The notes under the pieces were generated by a model. The model was not told where the DNA came from. It worked only from the letters and a program-made list of their open reading frames with translations, and ran no database searches. From positions 620,001-684,000 of the forward strand of contig NZ_JAXAVX010000001.1 in the NCBI RefSeq assembly GCF_033949425.1: a DNA stretch of 64,000 nt. Direction: 5' to 3'. Of the stretch, positions 37,307 through 46,489 are shown one piece after another. The DNA comes from Patulibacter brassicae (GTDB taxonomy: Bacteria > Actinomycetota > Thermoleophilia > Solirubrobacterales > Solirubrobacteraceae). Within the stretch, counting starts at the first letter, position 1; every line of letters begins with the position of its first letter. The position numbers and the translations under genes were made by a program.

Positions 37307-39054
37307 GCCGTCACCGCCGCGCCCGCGACCGCGCCGGCCGGGACGAGCGTCACGACGGCGTCGCACGCCGCCGCGAGCTCCGCGTCGTGGGTCGCCACGA
37401 CGAGCGTCCGTCCCGCGGCGGACCCGAGGATGCCGTCGCGCACGCGCTCCGCGGTCGCCGGATCGAGGTGCGCGGTCGGCTCGTCGAGCAGGAGGAGCGG
37501 CGCGCGGGACGCGAGGGCGCCGGCGAGGCAGAGCCGCTGCAGCTGCCCGGCCGAGAGCGTCCGTCCGCCGGCGCCGACCGGCGTGCGCAGGTCGTCGGGC
37601 AGCTCGGCGAGCACCTCGTCGGCCCCCGCGCGGTGCACGGCGAGCCCGAGGCGACGGACGTCGTCGGGACCGGCGCCGGCCGCCGTCGCCATCGTCCGCA
37701 GCAGCGCGCCGAGCTCGCCCGCGGGCAGCGTCGGGCGCTGCGCGAGCCACGCCACGCGACGCCACCACGCCTCCGGCGGCAGCGCGCGCAGGTCGGTCCC
37801 TCCGCAGCGCACGGTGCCGACGTCCGGGTCGCGCAGTCGCGCGAGGAGCTCCAGCAGCGTGCTCTTCCCCGACCCCGAAGGCCCGACGATCGCGAGGGTG
37901 CGGCCCGGCGCCACGTCGAGATCCAGCGGCGCGAGAGCGTCGGCGCGCCCCCCGCCGCCCCGGACGGCGGCACCGCGAAGCCGCAGCGCCGCCGCCGACG
38001 GATCGGGGGCCGCGACGCCGGTCCCCCGGTCGTCGAGCGGCCCGGGCTCGTCGAGGAAGGCGAGCGCCCGCCGAGCCGCTTCCGCTCCGTCCTCGGCGGC
38101 GTGGAAGCGCTGCCCCGCCTCCCGCAGCGGCGCGTAGACCTCCGGTGCCAGCAGCAGCACGAACAGCCCGACGCCGAGCGTCAGGTGCCCCTCGGCGAGC
38201 TGGACGCCGACGACGGCCGCGGCGATCGCCGTGCCGAGCATCGCCAGGAGCTCCAGCACGAGCGCCGAGAGGAAGGCCACGCGCAGCGCGGCGAGCGACT
38301 CGTCGCGGTAGCGCTCGGCGATCGTCCGGAGCGCCGGGACCTGCGCGTGCTCGCGACCGTGCGCGCGCAGGGTCGGCAGGCCGCGCACCACCTCGAGGAA
38401 GTGCGCGCCCAGCACCGCGAGCTGGTGCTGGCGCTCGCGAGCGTGCTCGGCGCTGCGGCGGCCCACGAGCGCGAGGAAGACGACGACGATCGGCAGCGTG
38501 CAGGCCAGCAGCGCCCCGACGAGCGGCGCGCGCCACGTCACGACGGCCACGAGTCCGAGCGGCACCGCTCCGGCGAGCGCGACCGCAGGCACCGCGCGGG
38601 CGTAGTAGTCGGCCAGCGCGTCGACGCCCTGCGTCGCCGCGGCGACGACCTCGCCGCGGCGCGCGCCCTCGAGCGGCGCGGAGCGACCGCGGAGCGCCGC
38701 GTCGGCGATGCGGACCCGCAGGGAGGCCATTGCGCGTCGCGCCGCCCAGCGACCGGCGAGCTCGGTCCCGGCGCCGAGCGCGACCCGGCCCGCGACGGCC
38801 AGTCCGAGCAGCGCGAGCGCCGTGCCCGTCGGGGCGCGCCCCGCGACGGCGTCGGTCACCGCGTCCGCGATCACCCAGGCCTGCAGCACGAGCAGGGACG
38901 CTGCCAGGGCGCCGCAGCCGATCGCCGCCGCAAGACCCGTCCGGACCCGCGGGTCGACCTCGAGCAGGCGCCGGTGCACGGCGCGCGCCTCGTCGCGCGC
39001 GGCGCGGCCGCGCGCAGCCGGGGTGGCGTTCGCGTCCGGCGCGGCGGCGTTCAT
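37303..39054 (-). CDS. cydD: ABC exporter subunit CydD (cytochrome bd assembly)
   Basis: A 583-aa half-transporter. Residues ~40-340 hold six helices (LVLQAWVIADAVTDAVAGRA, LALVGRRSAEHARERQHQL). The ATPase carries Walker A GPSGSGKSTLLELL, a variant signature LSAGQLQRLCLAGAL and Walker B LLLLDEPTAHLDP. Partner of CydC. ATG at 39054 overlaps the cydB stop by 4 bases, and its own stop overlaps cydC by 4 bases. Confidence 0.93.
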
Positions 39055-40076
39055 CGGAGCTCCCGCATGGTGCCCCGTACGGCGCGCGCGACGAGCGAGC
39101 CCGGTCCGGCCGTGGGCGCATCGTCCGGCGCGCGCAGGAACCGCACGTAGGCGTACCCGAGCGCGGCCAGCAGCGGCGGCAGCAGGACGCCGGCGATCAC
39201 GAGCATCGCGGTGAGCGTCACGTCGCCGGCGGCCGCCTCCGCGAGCCGCACGGCGTGCGGTCCCCGTCCCGCCACCGGGGCGTGGTGCAGCGCCGCCAGC
39301 ACGACGCCGACCGCCCCCGCCGTCGTCGCCGCCGCCCCGAGGAGCGCCCAGTCGTCGCGCACGACGAACGCCCCGAGGACGAGCAGCCCCAGCCCCGCGC
39401 CCGCCACGAGCACCAGCAGCGCCCCGAGCAACCCCACCTGCACCCCCGCGGCCGCCCCGGCGGTGAGCGCCGCCGCGGCGAGCAGCAGCAGCGCCGCAGC
39501 CAGCGCCGCGCCGGGCAGCAGCGGCAGGTCGGCGCGCGCCGACGGGAGCCGCAGCCGCAGGAACGCGACGCCCTGCGCGCGGCAGAGCGCGACGAGCGCG
39601 AGGCCGGCGAGGACGCCCTCCGGCTGCAGCAGCCCGAGCCCGGCGTCCCGACCGCGCGCGAGCGAGCCGTCGAGCGCCCCGGCCCAGATCAGGCCCCAGA
39701 GGAACGGGATCACGAGGCTCGTGGCCACGAGCGCCCGCTCCCAGCGCGGCACCGCCGCCGGCGTCGCGTGGCCGAGCAGCTCGATCGCGGCGTGGCGCAC
39801 CATCACCGCGCCGACGAGGAGCACGAGCGGCAGGTAGGCGCCCGAGAGCAGCTCGGCGTACCAGCCGGGGAACGCGCCGAGCGTCGCCGCGATCGCCAGC
39901 ACGAGCCACACGTCGTTGGCCGCCCAGGTCGGGCCGATCGCCCGCAGCGCGGCGGCGCGGTCGGTGCGCCGGACGAGCATCCCGACGCCGAGGTCGGTGC
40001 CGCCGAGGACGAGGTAGAGCACCCAGACGGCGCCGAGCAGCGCGTACCAGGTGGTCTGGAGGGTGGTGGGGTCCAT
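39051..40076 (-). CDS. cydB: Cytochrome bd ubiquinol oxidase subunit II
   Basis: A 341-aa membrane subunit with ~8-9 helices. It begins MDPTTLQTTWYALLGAVWVL, then VLGGTDLGVGML, and has the conserved ANDVWLVLAIAATLGAFPGW. It pairs with CydA in the high-affinity terminal oxidase. It lies 19 bases after cydA and overlaps cydD by 4 bases. Confidence 0.95.
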   Translation of the reverse strand: MDPTTLQTTWYALLGAVWVLYLVLGGTDLGVGMLVRRTDRAAALRAIGPTWAANDVWLVLAIAATLGAFPGWYAELLSGAYLPLVLLVGAVMVRHAAIELLGHATPAAVPRWERALVATSLVIPFLWGLIWAGALDGSLARGRDAGLGLLQPEGVLAGLALVALCRAQGVAFLRLRLPSARADLPLLPGAALAAALLLLAAAALTAGAAAGVQVGLLGALLVLVAGAGLGLLVLGAFVVRDDWALLGAAATTAGAVGVVLAALHHAPVAGRGPHAVRLAEAAAGDVTLTAMLVIAGVLLPPLLAALGYAYVRFLRAPDDAPTAGPGSLVARAVRGTMRELR

Positions 40077-40095
40077 GGTCGTCGCGTCCTCGGGC

Positions 40096-41565
40096 TCAGT
40101 AGGAGATCGACAGGCGGCCGGTCGACGCGTCGTCGCGGTCCTCGGCCGCCGGCCGAGCGACCGGGTCGCGCGGGGTGGCTCCGGTCGCCTCCGGCAGGCC
40201 GTGGGCGAGCTCGCGCCGGATCGTCCGCAGCCCGATCACGGTCGTGGCCAGGTAGATCGCGAGGAACACCACGAGGCTCGTCGCCACCGCGGCGACCGGC
40301 AGGTCGCTCACCGCGTCCTCGGTCCGCAGGAGCCCCTGGATCGCCCAGGGCTGCCGTCCGGCCTCGCGCACGAGCCAGCCGCCGGCGGCGGCCACGAACG
40401 GGGCCACGGCGGCCAGCGGCGCGACGCGGAGGAAGAGCCGCCCGCCGCGACCGTCGGTCAGCCCTGCCCCCGGCCGCCGGCGCAGGAGCCAGAGCCCCCA
40501 GCCCATGAGCAGCACGAGCGCGGCGCCGCTGCCGACCATGAGCCGGAAGCTCCAGTAGAGCAGCGGCACGTTCGGCACGTAGCTGCCGGGCCCGTAGCGC
40601 TGGGCGTACTCGCGCTGCAGGTCGTCGATGCCCAGCACGGTCGAGTCGAGCGAGAAGTCGTCGATCAGCGACAGGAGCGCCGGGACCTTGACGTTCACCG
40701 TCGGCTCGCCGGGATCGCTGCGGATCGGGCCGAGCGCGAAGAGCGAGAGCGACGCGGGCGACTCCGTCGAGTAGAGCGCCTCGGCGGCGGCCATCTTCAT
40801 CGGCTGGTGCTCGACCGCGCGCACGCCCTGGAAGTGCCCGGCGACGAGGGCGAGCGCGCCGGCGACGAGGCCGACCGCGCAGGCCTGCGTCGCGGCGCGG
40901 CGGAAGGCGGCGACCTCGTGGCCGCGCCGCACCTGCCAGGCGGCGATCGCGAGCACGAGGACGCTGCCGGTGAGGATCGCCGTCAGCACGACGTGCGCGA
41001 CGGTCAGGCCGACGTCCGGGTTGAGGAAGAGGGCCGCGACGTCGGTGACCTCCGCCCGTCCGTCGACGATCGCATAGCCGCGCGGGTGCTGCATCCAGCT
41101 GTTCGCGGTGAGGATCGCGAACGCCGAGACGACCGTCGCGATCGCGACCGTCCAGAGGCAGGCGAGGTGCAGGCGCGGGCCCAGCACGCCCCAGCCGAAG
41201 AGCCACAGCCCGAGGAAGACCGACTCGACGAAGAACGCCCCCAGGCCCTCGAGGGCCAGCGGCGCGCCGAAGATGTCGCCGAGGTAGCGCGAGAAGCCCG
41301 ACCAGTTCATCCCGAACTGGAAGGTCTGCAGCAGGCCGGTGACGACGCCGATCGCGAAGCAGATCAGCATCGGCCGCGCGTAGTACCGCGTCAGGCGCAG
41401 CCACTGCTCGTCCCCGGTCCGCCACCAGCGCGTCTGGAGGATCGCGACGTGGACGGTCAGTCCGATCGACGCGGCGACGATCGAGAAGTGGATCAGCGTC
41501 GTCAGCGCGAACTGCCAGCGCGACAGGTCCAGCGCGGTGAGCGACGCCGTGATGAGGGATGGCAC
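40096..41565 (-). CDS. cydA: Cytochrome bd ubiquinol oxidase subunit I
   Basis: A 489-aa haem-bearing subunit that reduces O2 to water. Conserved: LSRWQFALTTLIHFSIV (haem ligand His26), PLALEGLGAFFVES with two conserved Glu, WMQHPRGY, and GVRAVEHQPMKMAAAEALY in the Q-loop region. LYWSFRLMVGSG and REAGRQPWAIQGLLRTEDAV near the C-terminus confirm the assignment. The Q-loop is of the short type. First gene of cydABDC; its ATG at 41565 faces the divergent sensor kinase. I found no Rex-type operator in the 107-base gap. Confidence 0.96.
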   Translation of the reverse strand: MPSLITASLTALDLSRWQFALTTLIHFSIVAASIGLTVHVAILQTRWWRTGDEQWLRLTRYYARPMLICFAIGVVTGLLQTFQFGMNWSGFSRYLGDIFGAPLALEGLGAFFVESVFLGLWLFGWGVLGPRLHLACLWTVAIATVVSAFAILTANSWMQHPRGYAIVDGRAEVTDVAALFLNPDVGLTVAHVVLTAILTGSVLVLAIAAWQVRRGHEVAAFRRAATQACAVGLVAGALALVAGHFQGVRAVEHQPMKMAAAEALYSTESPASLSLFALGPIRSDPGEPTVNVKVPALLSLIDDFSLDSTVLGIDDLQREYAQRYGPGSYVPNVPLLYWSFRLMVGSGAALVLLMGWGLWLLRRRPGAGLTDGRGGRLFLRVAPLAAVAPFVAAAGGWLVREAGRQPWAIQGLLRTEDAVSDLPVAAVATSLVVFLAIYLATTVIGLRTIRRELAHGLPEATGATPRDPVARPAAEDRDDASTGRLSISY

Positions 41566-41672
41566 GAGGGTCTCCTGAACGTCCGTCCGGGCCCCGGGCA
41601 GGGGCGAGGGATGGGGCGGGCGTCAGGACCCTGGTCGCCGAGCGGGAGCGACCACCTGCGACGATAGCAGCG

Positions 41673-42992
41673 ATGCCTCCGGCCGCGGGAACCCCGTCCC
41701 GCCCGCCCCGCCCCCGGCGAGCGGCGGAGTCGAACGCCAGGCCACGGCGGCCCGTCGACGGCTCGACAGGCGTGGGCGGCGGCGACCGGCGAAGCCTCGT
41801 CGTCGACCGGCTCGTGCTGCGCGCCACCGGCGACCCGGACGTCGACCTGCGCCTCGGCAGCGTCGGCGTCGCCGCGCTGCTCGGCTGGGTGTCGATCGGC
41901 GCGGTCCTGCTCGGGCTGGCGACCGGCCTGCCGGTCCGCCACCAGGACCTCGTGCTCGCCACGACCGTGGCGGCCGCCGTCGGGCACGCGGCGCTCGGGC
42001 TGCTGCCGTGGTCGCGGCTGCTGGGCACCCGCCGCGGCCGCCTCCTGCTGGACCTCTGGGCCGGAGCGCTCGTGGCCGGCGTCGTCGGGCTCGTCCTAAC
42101 CGCCGGGGGCGCCTCGCGGCTCGACCTCCTGTTCTTCCTCGTGGTGCCCTGGCTGGCGACCCTGCAGGAGGGACGGCGCCGGGTGGCGTGGCTCGCCGCG
42201 GCGGCGCTCGCGTTCGGCGTCACGCTCGCCGTGGCCCCGGCGCCGCTGCCGACCGCCGAGGCGCTGCTGCACGCGGTGCTCGTCGCGGGCGCGGCGATCC
42301 TCGCGGCGCTGCTCTCGAGCGCGGCGCGGCGTCAGGCGCGCGGCCGGGCGGCCGCGATCCGGCGCGCCGAGCTCGAGGGCGCGATGCTCGCGGAGGGCCA
42401 CCACCGGGTGAAGAACTCGCTGCAGGTCGTCGCCGACCTCCTGCTGCTCGGCCGGCCGGCGGAGGAGCCGCAGGCCGACGCGGCCGACGGCGCGCCGGGC
42501 CAGCGCCGAGCGGCGAGCGGGGAGGCGGCGGCCTTCGACCAGGCGGCCGCACGGATCCGCGCGATCGCGGCCGTCCACGACGTCCTGGCGGCGCGCTCGG
42601 GCGGGCGCGTGCCGGCCGCCGACCTGCTGGCCGCCGTCGTCGCCGCCGGGGACCCGGACGCCACGGCGATCGACGCCGGCGGGACCGACCTGACCTTCCC
42701 GCACCAGCAGGCCCAGCACGTCGGCGTGCTCGTCAACGAGCTGCTGACGAACGCCCACCGCCACGGCGTCGCGCCGTACGCCGTGACGCTCGCGGTCCGC
42801 GACGGCGAGGCCCGGCTGACGGTCGCCGACGCCGGCCCCGGCGTGCCCGACGCCGCGTGGTCCTCCCCCGGGCTCGGCCTGCGGCTCGTGCGCCAGGTCG
42901 CCGTCCAGGGCCTCGGCGGGCGCCTGGAGCGCCAGCCGCACGCCGTCGCGGTGTGCTTCCGTGTGGACGACGATGCGCATCCTGGTCGCTGA
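41673..42992 (+). CDS. Sensor histidine kinase, HisKA_2 family
   Basis: A 439-aa kinase. An N-terminal membrane region of ~5-6 helices (residues ~55-225; GVAALLGWVSIGAVLLGLAT) is followed by the phosphoacceptor AEGHHRVKNSLQVVADLLLL, typical of HisKA_2 kinases, and an ATPase domain (LVNELLTNAHRHG, ADAGPGVPD, GLGLRLVRQVA). It should autophosphorylate on His and pass phosphate to the adjacent ANTAR regulator, whose start overlaps its end by 20 bases. The signal is unknown; divergence from cydA suggests a respiratory or membrane signal. Start ATG at 41673. Confidence 0.87.
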   Translation: MPPAAGTPSRPPRPRRAAESNARPRRPVDGSTGVGGGDRRSLVVDRLVLRATGDPDVDLRLGSVGVAALLGWVSIGAVLLGLATGLPVRHQDLVLATTVAAAVGHAALGLLPWSRLLGTRRGRLLLDLWAGALVAGVVGLVLTAGGASRLDLLFFLVVPWLATLQEGRRRVAWLAAAALAFGVTLAVAPAPLPTAEALLHAVLVAGAAILAALLSSAARRQARGRAAAIRRAELEGAMLAEGHHRVKNSLQVVADLLLLGRPAEEPQADAADGAPGQRRAASGEAAAFDQAAARIRAIAAVHDVLAARSGGRVPAADLLAAVVAAGDPDATAIDAGGTDLTFPHQQAQHVGVLVNELLTNAHRHGVAPYAVTLAVRDGEARLTVADAGPGVPDAAWSSPGLGLRLVRQVAVQGLGGRLERQPHAVAVCFRVDDDAHPGR

Positions 42993-43575
42993 GGACGATC
43001 CGATCATCGCCCTCGGGATCGCCCGCCGGCTCGAGCAGCTCGGCCACGTGGTCCTCGGGCCGTTCGGCCGCGGCGACGAGGTCCGCGCCGCGGCCCGCGA
43101 GCAGGATCCCGACCTGCTGCTGCTCGACGTCGACCTCGAGGATGCCGACGGCCTGGAGCTCGCCGCCGAGCTGACCGCCGAGGGCCCGTCGCGACCGATC
43201 GTCGTGCTGACCGGGCTCGACGCGCCGGAGCTCGTGGACCGGTCGATCGCCTCGGGCGTCGAGGCGTTCCTCACGAAGCCCGTCGACGACCGCCAGCTCG
43301 ACGCCGCCCTGCGCGTCGCCGCGGCCCGTCACGCCGAGCTCCGGACCCTGCAGGAGGAGGTCTCCGACGCCCGGCAGGCGCTCGCGGACCGCAAGGTCGT
43401 CGAGCAGGCCAAGGGCATCCTCATCCGCGCGCTCGGGATCGACGAGCCGACGGCGTTCGCCCGGATCCAGCGGACCGCCCGCGACCGCAACGTCCGCCTC
43501 GTCGAGGTCGCCCGGTCGATCGTCGCCCAGCGGCAGCTGCTCGAGGAGCGGGCTCGCGGGGACGAGCGCGCGTAG
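42973..43575 (+). CDS. ANTAR-domain response regulator
   Basis: A 200-aa protein. The receiver domain (MRILVAEDDPIIALGIARRL, phosphoacceptor Asp52 in LLLLDVDLEDADG, Lys in FLTKPVDDRQ) is followed by a coiled stretch and an ANTAR RNA-binding domain (ADRKVVEQAKGILIRALGID, AFARIQRTARDRN). ANTAR proteins act as antiterminators at paired hairpins in target mRNAs. ATG at 42973 is preferred over GTG at 42961, as it starts the receiver exactly. It overlaps the partner kinase gene. Confidence 0.9.
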   Translation: MRILVAEDDPIIALGIARRLEQLGHVVLGPFGRGDEVRAAAREQDPDLLLLDVDLEDADGLELAAELTAEGPSRPIVVLTGLDAPELVDRSIASGVEAFLTKPVDDRQLDAALRVAAARHAELRTLQEEVSDARQALADRKVVEQAKGILIRALGIDEPTAFARIQRTARDRNVRLVEVARSIVAQRQLLEERARGDERA

Positions 43576-43629
43576 CCGTCGCTCACGAACATTCCACCAC
43601 TGAAACCCGAGGACCGGGATGATCGTCGG

Positions 43630-45354
43630 ATGCCCGGTCCCCTGACCCGTCGACGCCTCGTCTCCGGCACGGTCGCCGGCGCCGCGCTGACCGCCCTCGC
43701 GCCACCGCGACTGGCCGCCGGAGAGCCGACACCGGACGTCTCGCTGTACCTCGGTCCGGCGCTCGAGCCCGAGCTCGTCACCGTGACCGACACCGCCTTC
43801 GCCGCCTGGTGGTGGACCGCCGAGCCCGCCGACACGACGGTCCGGCTCACGCCACTGGAGGGCCCCGACGCCGGGCGCACCCGCACCCTGCGGCTCGAGG
43901 AGCGCACGCAGGTCCACGTCGCCCGCGTCGGCGACCTGACGCCGGGCCGGCGCTACGGCTACGAGCTGTGGTCGGGCGGCCGCCGGGTCTCGCTCGGCTC
44001 CAGCGCCGCCGACCCGGGGACCTTCCGGACGCTGCAGCCGCCACCCGGACGGCGGCTCGCGACGATCGCGCTGCTGAACGACCTCCACGTCGGCGAGCGG
44101 TGCTCGGGCACGGTCACCGACGCGCTCGGGCCGTCGCTGCCGCCCTGCTACTCCGCCGACACCTATCCCGACTACGCGCACCGGATGCTCGACGCCGCGA
44201 TCGGGGAGCTCCACGACCTGCCGATCGACCTCGTCGTGGCCAACGGCGACCTGAGCCACGGCGGCGGCGAGGAGGACGTGCGCCGGGCCCTGGCGCAGCT
44301 GCGCCGGCTCCAGCGCCCGCTCCTCGTCACCCGCGGCAACCACGACAAGCGCCAGGCCGCGGGCACGTGCGCCGTCGACGGCGACTGCCTGCGCGAGCAG
44401 GCGTTCCCCGAGCAGCCGGCGGGGTCCAGCACGCTGCTGAGCGTGGAGCGGGTCGGCGACCGCGTCGCGGTCGTGGGGCTCGACTCCTGGGACGCCCGCA
44501 CCCGGCAGCCCAGCCTCCTGCACGGCGACCAGCCGGCCTGGCTGGACCGGCAGCTGGCGGTGCTGCGCGGCGAGGGACGCGACGTCGTGGTGGCGTTCCA
44601 CCACCCCTTGCTCGTCGCGGGCCAGGGGGTGGCCGCCGACCAGGGCGCCGACGCGGTCCTCGCCGTGCTCGCGCGGCATCCGCACGTCCGCCTCGTCGTC
44701 CACGGCCACACCCACGCCAACGCGCTGCAGTTCCACGGACCGACCGGGCGACGAGTGCCGTTCCTGCAGAACGGCGCCACGAAGGAGTACCCCGCCGGCT
44801 ACGCGCTGCTGCACGTCCACGAGGACGGGATCGTCCGCACGTTCCACCGACCGGTGACGGCGTGGACGCGCACGTGGACGGCGACGAGCGCCCGCCAGGT
44901 CTGGGGGCTGCACCCGTCGATCACGCGCGGCTCGATCGAGACGCGCGCGTTCGTGCACCGCTACGCCGGGCAGCCGATCGCGTCGGCCGCCGTCCCGGCG
45001 GCGCGCGCGGAGGCGTCGCCTCCGGCCGTCTCCGCGGTGCGCAGCACGACGACCGGCCGGCTCGCGCGCGGCCTGGCGGTCGGCATCCACGTGCCCCGGC
45101 GGGCGCGGGTCACGGTCCGGCTGCGGGCGGAGCTGCCGCGCGCCGACGGGCGACGTCGCACCGTCGTGCTGGCCCGCGCGACGCGGCGCAGCGCGCCGGG
45201 CACGATCGAGCTGACCCTGCGTCCGGGCCGCGGCGCGCGCCGCGCGCTGGCGCGGCTCCCCCGCGCGACGAGCGCGACGATCGAGGTCGTCCTCGCGCCG
45301 CCCGGGGGCCGCGCGGTGACGCTGCGCCGGCGGATCCTGCTGCGGCCGCGCTGA
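43630..45354 (+). CDS. Secreted metallophosphoesterase, probable Tat substrate
   Basis: A 574-aa calcineurin-type phosphoesterase. The N-terminus LTRRRLVSGTVAGAALTALA fits a twin-arginine signal. A beta domain (~35-140) resembles the Fn3-like domain of purple acid phosphatases. The catalytic core holds LNDLHVGE (D151, H153), VANGDLSHGG (D207), TRGNHDKR (N237, H238), VVAFHHPLL and VHGHTHANA (H360, H362), a complete dinuclear metal site. A C-terminal beta domain (~460-574) is Arg-rich. It cleaves phosphate esters outside the cell; substrate unknown. ATG at 43630. Confidence 0.87.
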   Translation: MPGPLTRRRLVSGTVAGAALTALAPPRLAAGEPTPDVSLYLGPALEPELVTVTDTAFAAWWWTAEPADTTVRLTPLEGPDAGRTRTLRLEERTQVHVARVGDLTPGRRYGYELWSGGRRVSLGSSAADPGTFRTLQPPPGRRLATIALLNDLHVGERCSGTVTDALGPSLPPCYSADTYPDYAHRMLDAAIGELHDLPIDLVVANGDLSHGGGEEDVRRALAQLRRLQRPLLVTRGNHDKRQAAGTCAVDGDCLREQAFPEQPAGSSTLLSVERVGDRVAVVGLDSWDARTRQPSLLHGDQPAWLDRQLAVLRGEGRDVVVAFHHPLLVAGQGVAADQGADAVLAVLARHPHVRLVVHGHTHANALQFHGPTGRRVPFLQNGATKEYPAGYALLHVHEDGIVRTFHRPVTAWTRTWTATSARQVWGLHPSITRGSIETRAFVHRYAGQPIASAAVPAARAEASPPAVSAVRSTTTGRLARGLAVGIHVPRRARVTVRLRAELPRADGRRRTVVLARATRRSAPGTIELTLRPGRGARRALARLPRATSATIEVVLAPPGGRAVTLRRRILLRPR

Positions 45355-45469
45355 GGGCCCGGACCCGCCGATCCGGCGGCTCGACGCGCCGCCGGTCCGG
45401 TCGAGGCGACGCCGGTCCGCGGCGAGGACCTGGTCGCCCCGGTCCGGCCTTCCCCGGCGGGCCCGTCCT

Positions 45470-45492
45470 CCGCGGACGGACCCGGTCCGCGG
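45470..45492. terminator. Hairpin between convergent genes
   Basis: CCGCGGAC pairs perfectly with GTCCGCGG around a 7-base loop, 3 bases beyond the DivIVA-like stop. It probably ends that transcript and may serve the phosphoesterase gene from the other side. Confidence 0.55.
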
Positions 45493-45495
45493 GGA

Positions 45496-46434
45496 TCAGC
45501 CGTGGCGGCTGTAGAGCTCGTCGAGCAGCCCCGCGCGGTCGGCGAGGTCGTAGTTCTCGGCGAGGTAGCGGTCGACCTCCTCGCGCGGCGTGCCGTCGAG
45601 GACCATGTTCAGCGCGACGAGGCGGGCGCCGGCGGCGTCCCCGCCCCCGCTGCCGGCGTCGTCGAGCGACGTCTGACGCGCCGGCGGGGCGGCGGGGGTC
45701 GACGGCACGACCTCCGTGCCGGCGGTCGGCGACTCCGGGTCGACGTGCGGCTCGGCGGCGACGGCCTCGCCCGGATCGATCCGGGGCTCGGCGGCCGGCG
45801 CGGGCGGCGCGGCGGGGCGCTCGACGGCGACCGGCTGCGGCGCCGGCCGCGGCGTGGGCGGGGCCACCGGCGCGGCCTCGAGCCCCCCGACCTCGGCCAC
45901 CTGGCCGTGCAGCAGGGCCAGGTCGGCCTGCACGCGGTGGGCGGCGGTGCGGAGGTGCTCGAGCAGGCCGGTGACCTCGCCCTCGAGCGCCTCGACCCGC
46001 TGGAGCATGAGGGTCGTCGCCTGCTGGACGGTGGAGACGTGCCCCTGGGCCGCGGCGGCCGCCTCGCTGCGCGTGGCCTCCGCGTCGGAGCTCGCGGACT
46101 CGCGCGTGCGGCGCGCCTCGGTATCCGCGTCGCCGGTGATCCGCGCGGCCTCGCCGCGCGCCTGACGCTCGATCTCGACGGCGGTCGTCTCGGCGGCCTG
46201 GACGATCGCCCGGACCTGCTCGGACGCGGCGCTGGCCAGTGAGGAGACGACCCCCGGGTCGGCGACCGAGGCCGGCGGGGCCGGCGCGGCGGGCGTCGGC
46301 GCGTCGGCGCGCTGCTGCAGCTCCTCGACCTCGCGCGCGACGGCGGCGAGGTGCTCGTCGACGGCGGTGGTCTCGTAGCCGCGGCGCGAGATGGGGAAGT
46401 CGCGCTTCTCGATGGACTGGCGGTCGAGCGGCAC
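45496..46434 (-). CDS. DivIVA-domain coiled-coil protein
   Basis: A 312-aa protein. The N-terminal ~45 residues (RDFPISRRGYETTAVDEHLA, AVAREVEELQQ) match the DivIVA membrane-curvature-binding domain. Residues ~60-190 form a long Ala/Glu/Arg/Gln coiled coil; ~190-265 are Pro/Ala-rich; the C-terminal ~45 residues (LVALNMVLDGTPREEVDRYL, AENYDLADRAGLLDELYSRH) form a compact helical end. It may act at poles or septa in growth or division. GTG at 46434 is chosen because the DivIVA motif follows and AAGGA lies 8-9 bases upstream. Confidence 0.8.
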   Translation of the reverse strand: MPLDRQSIEKRDFPISRRGYETTAVDEHLAAVAREVEELQQRADAPTPAAPAPPASVADPGVVSSLASAASEQVRAIVQAAETTAVEIERQARGEAARITGDADTEARRTRESASSDAEATRSEAAAAAQGHVSTVQQATTLMLQRVEALEGEVTGLLEHLRTAAHRVQADLALLHGQVAEVGGLEAAPVAPPTPRPAPQPVAVERPAAPPAPAAEPRIDPGEAVAAEPHVDPESPTAGTEVVPSTPAAPPARQTSLDDAGSGGGDAAGARLVALNMVLDGTPREEVDRYLAENYDLADRAGLLDELYSRHG

Positions 46435-46489
46435 TCTCAGGGTCCTTTCGGCCGGCAGACGGCGTCTTCCGCCCGCACGGCGACGGAAT

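Noticed and set aside
41566..41672. Rex operator upstream of cydA
   Set aside because: Rex controls cyd genes in streptomycetes, but no TGTGAA-type inverted half-sites were found in the gap.
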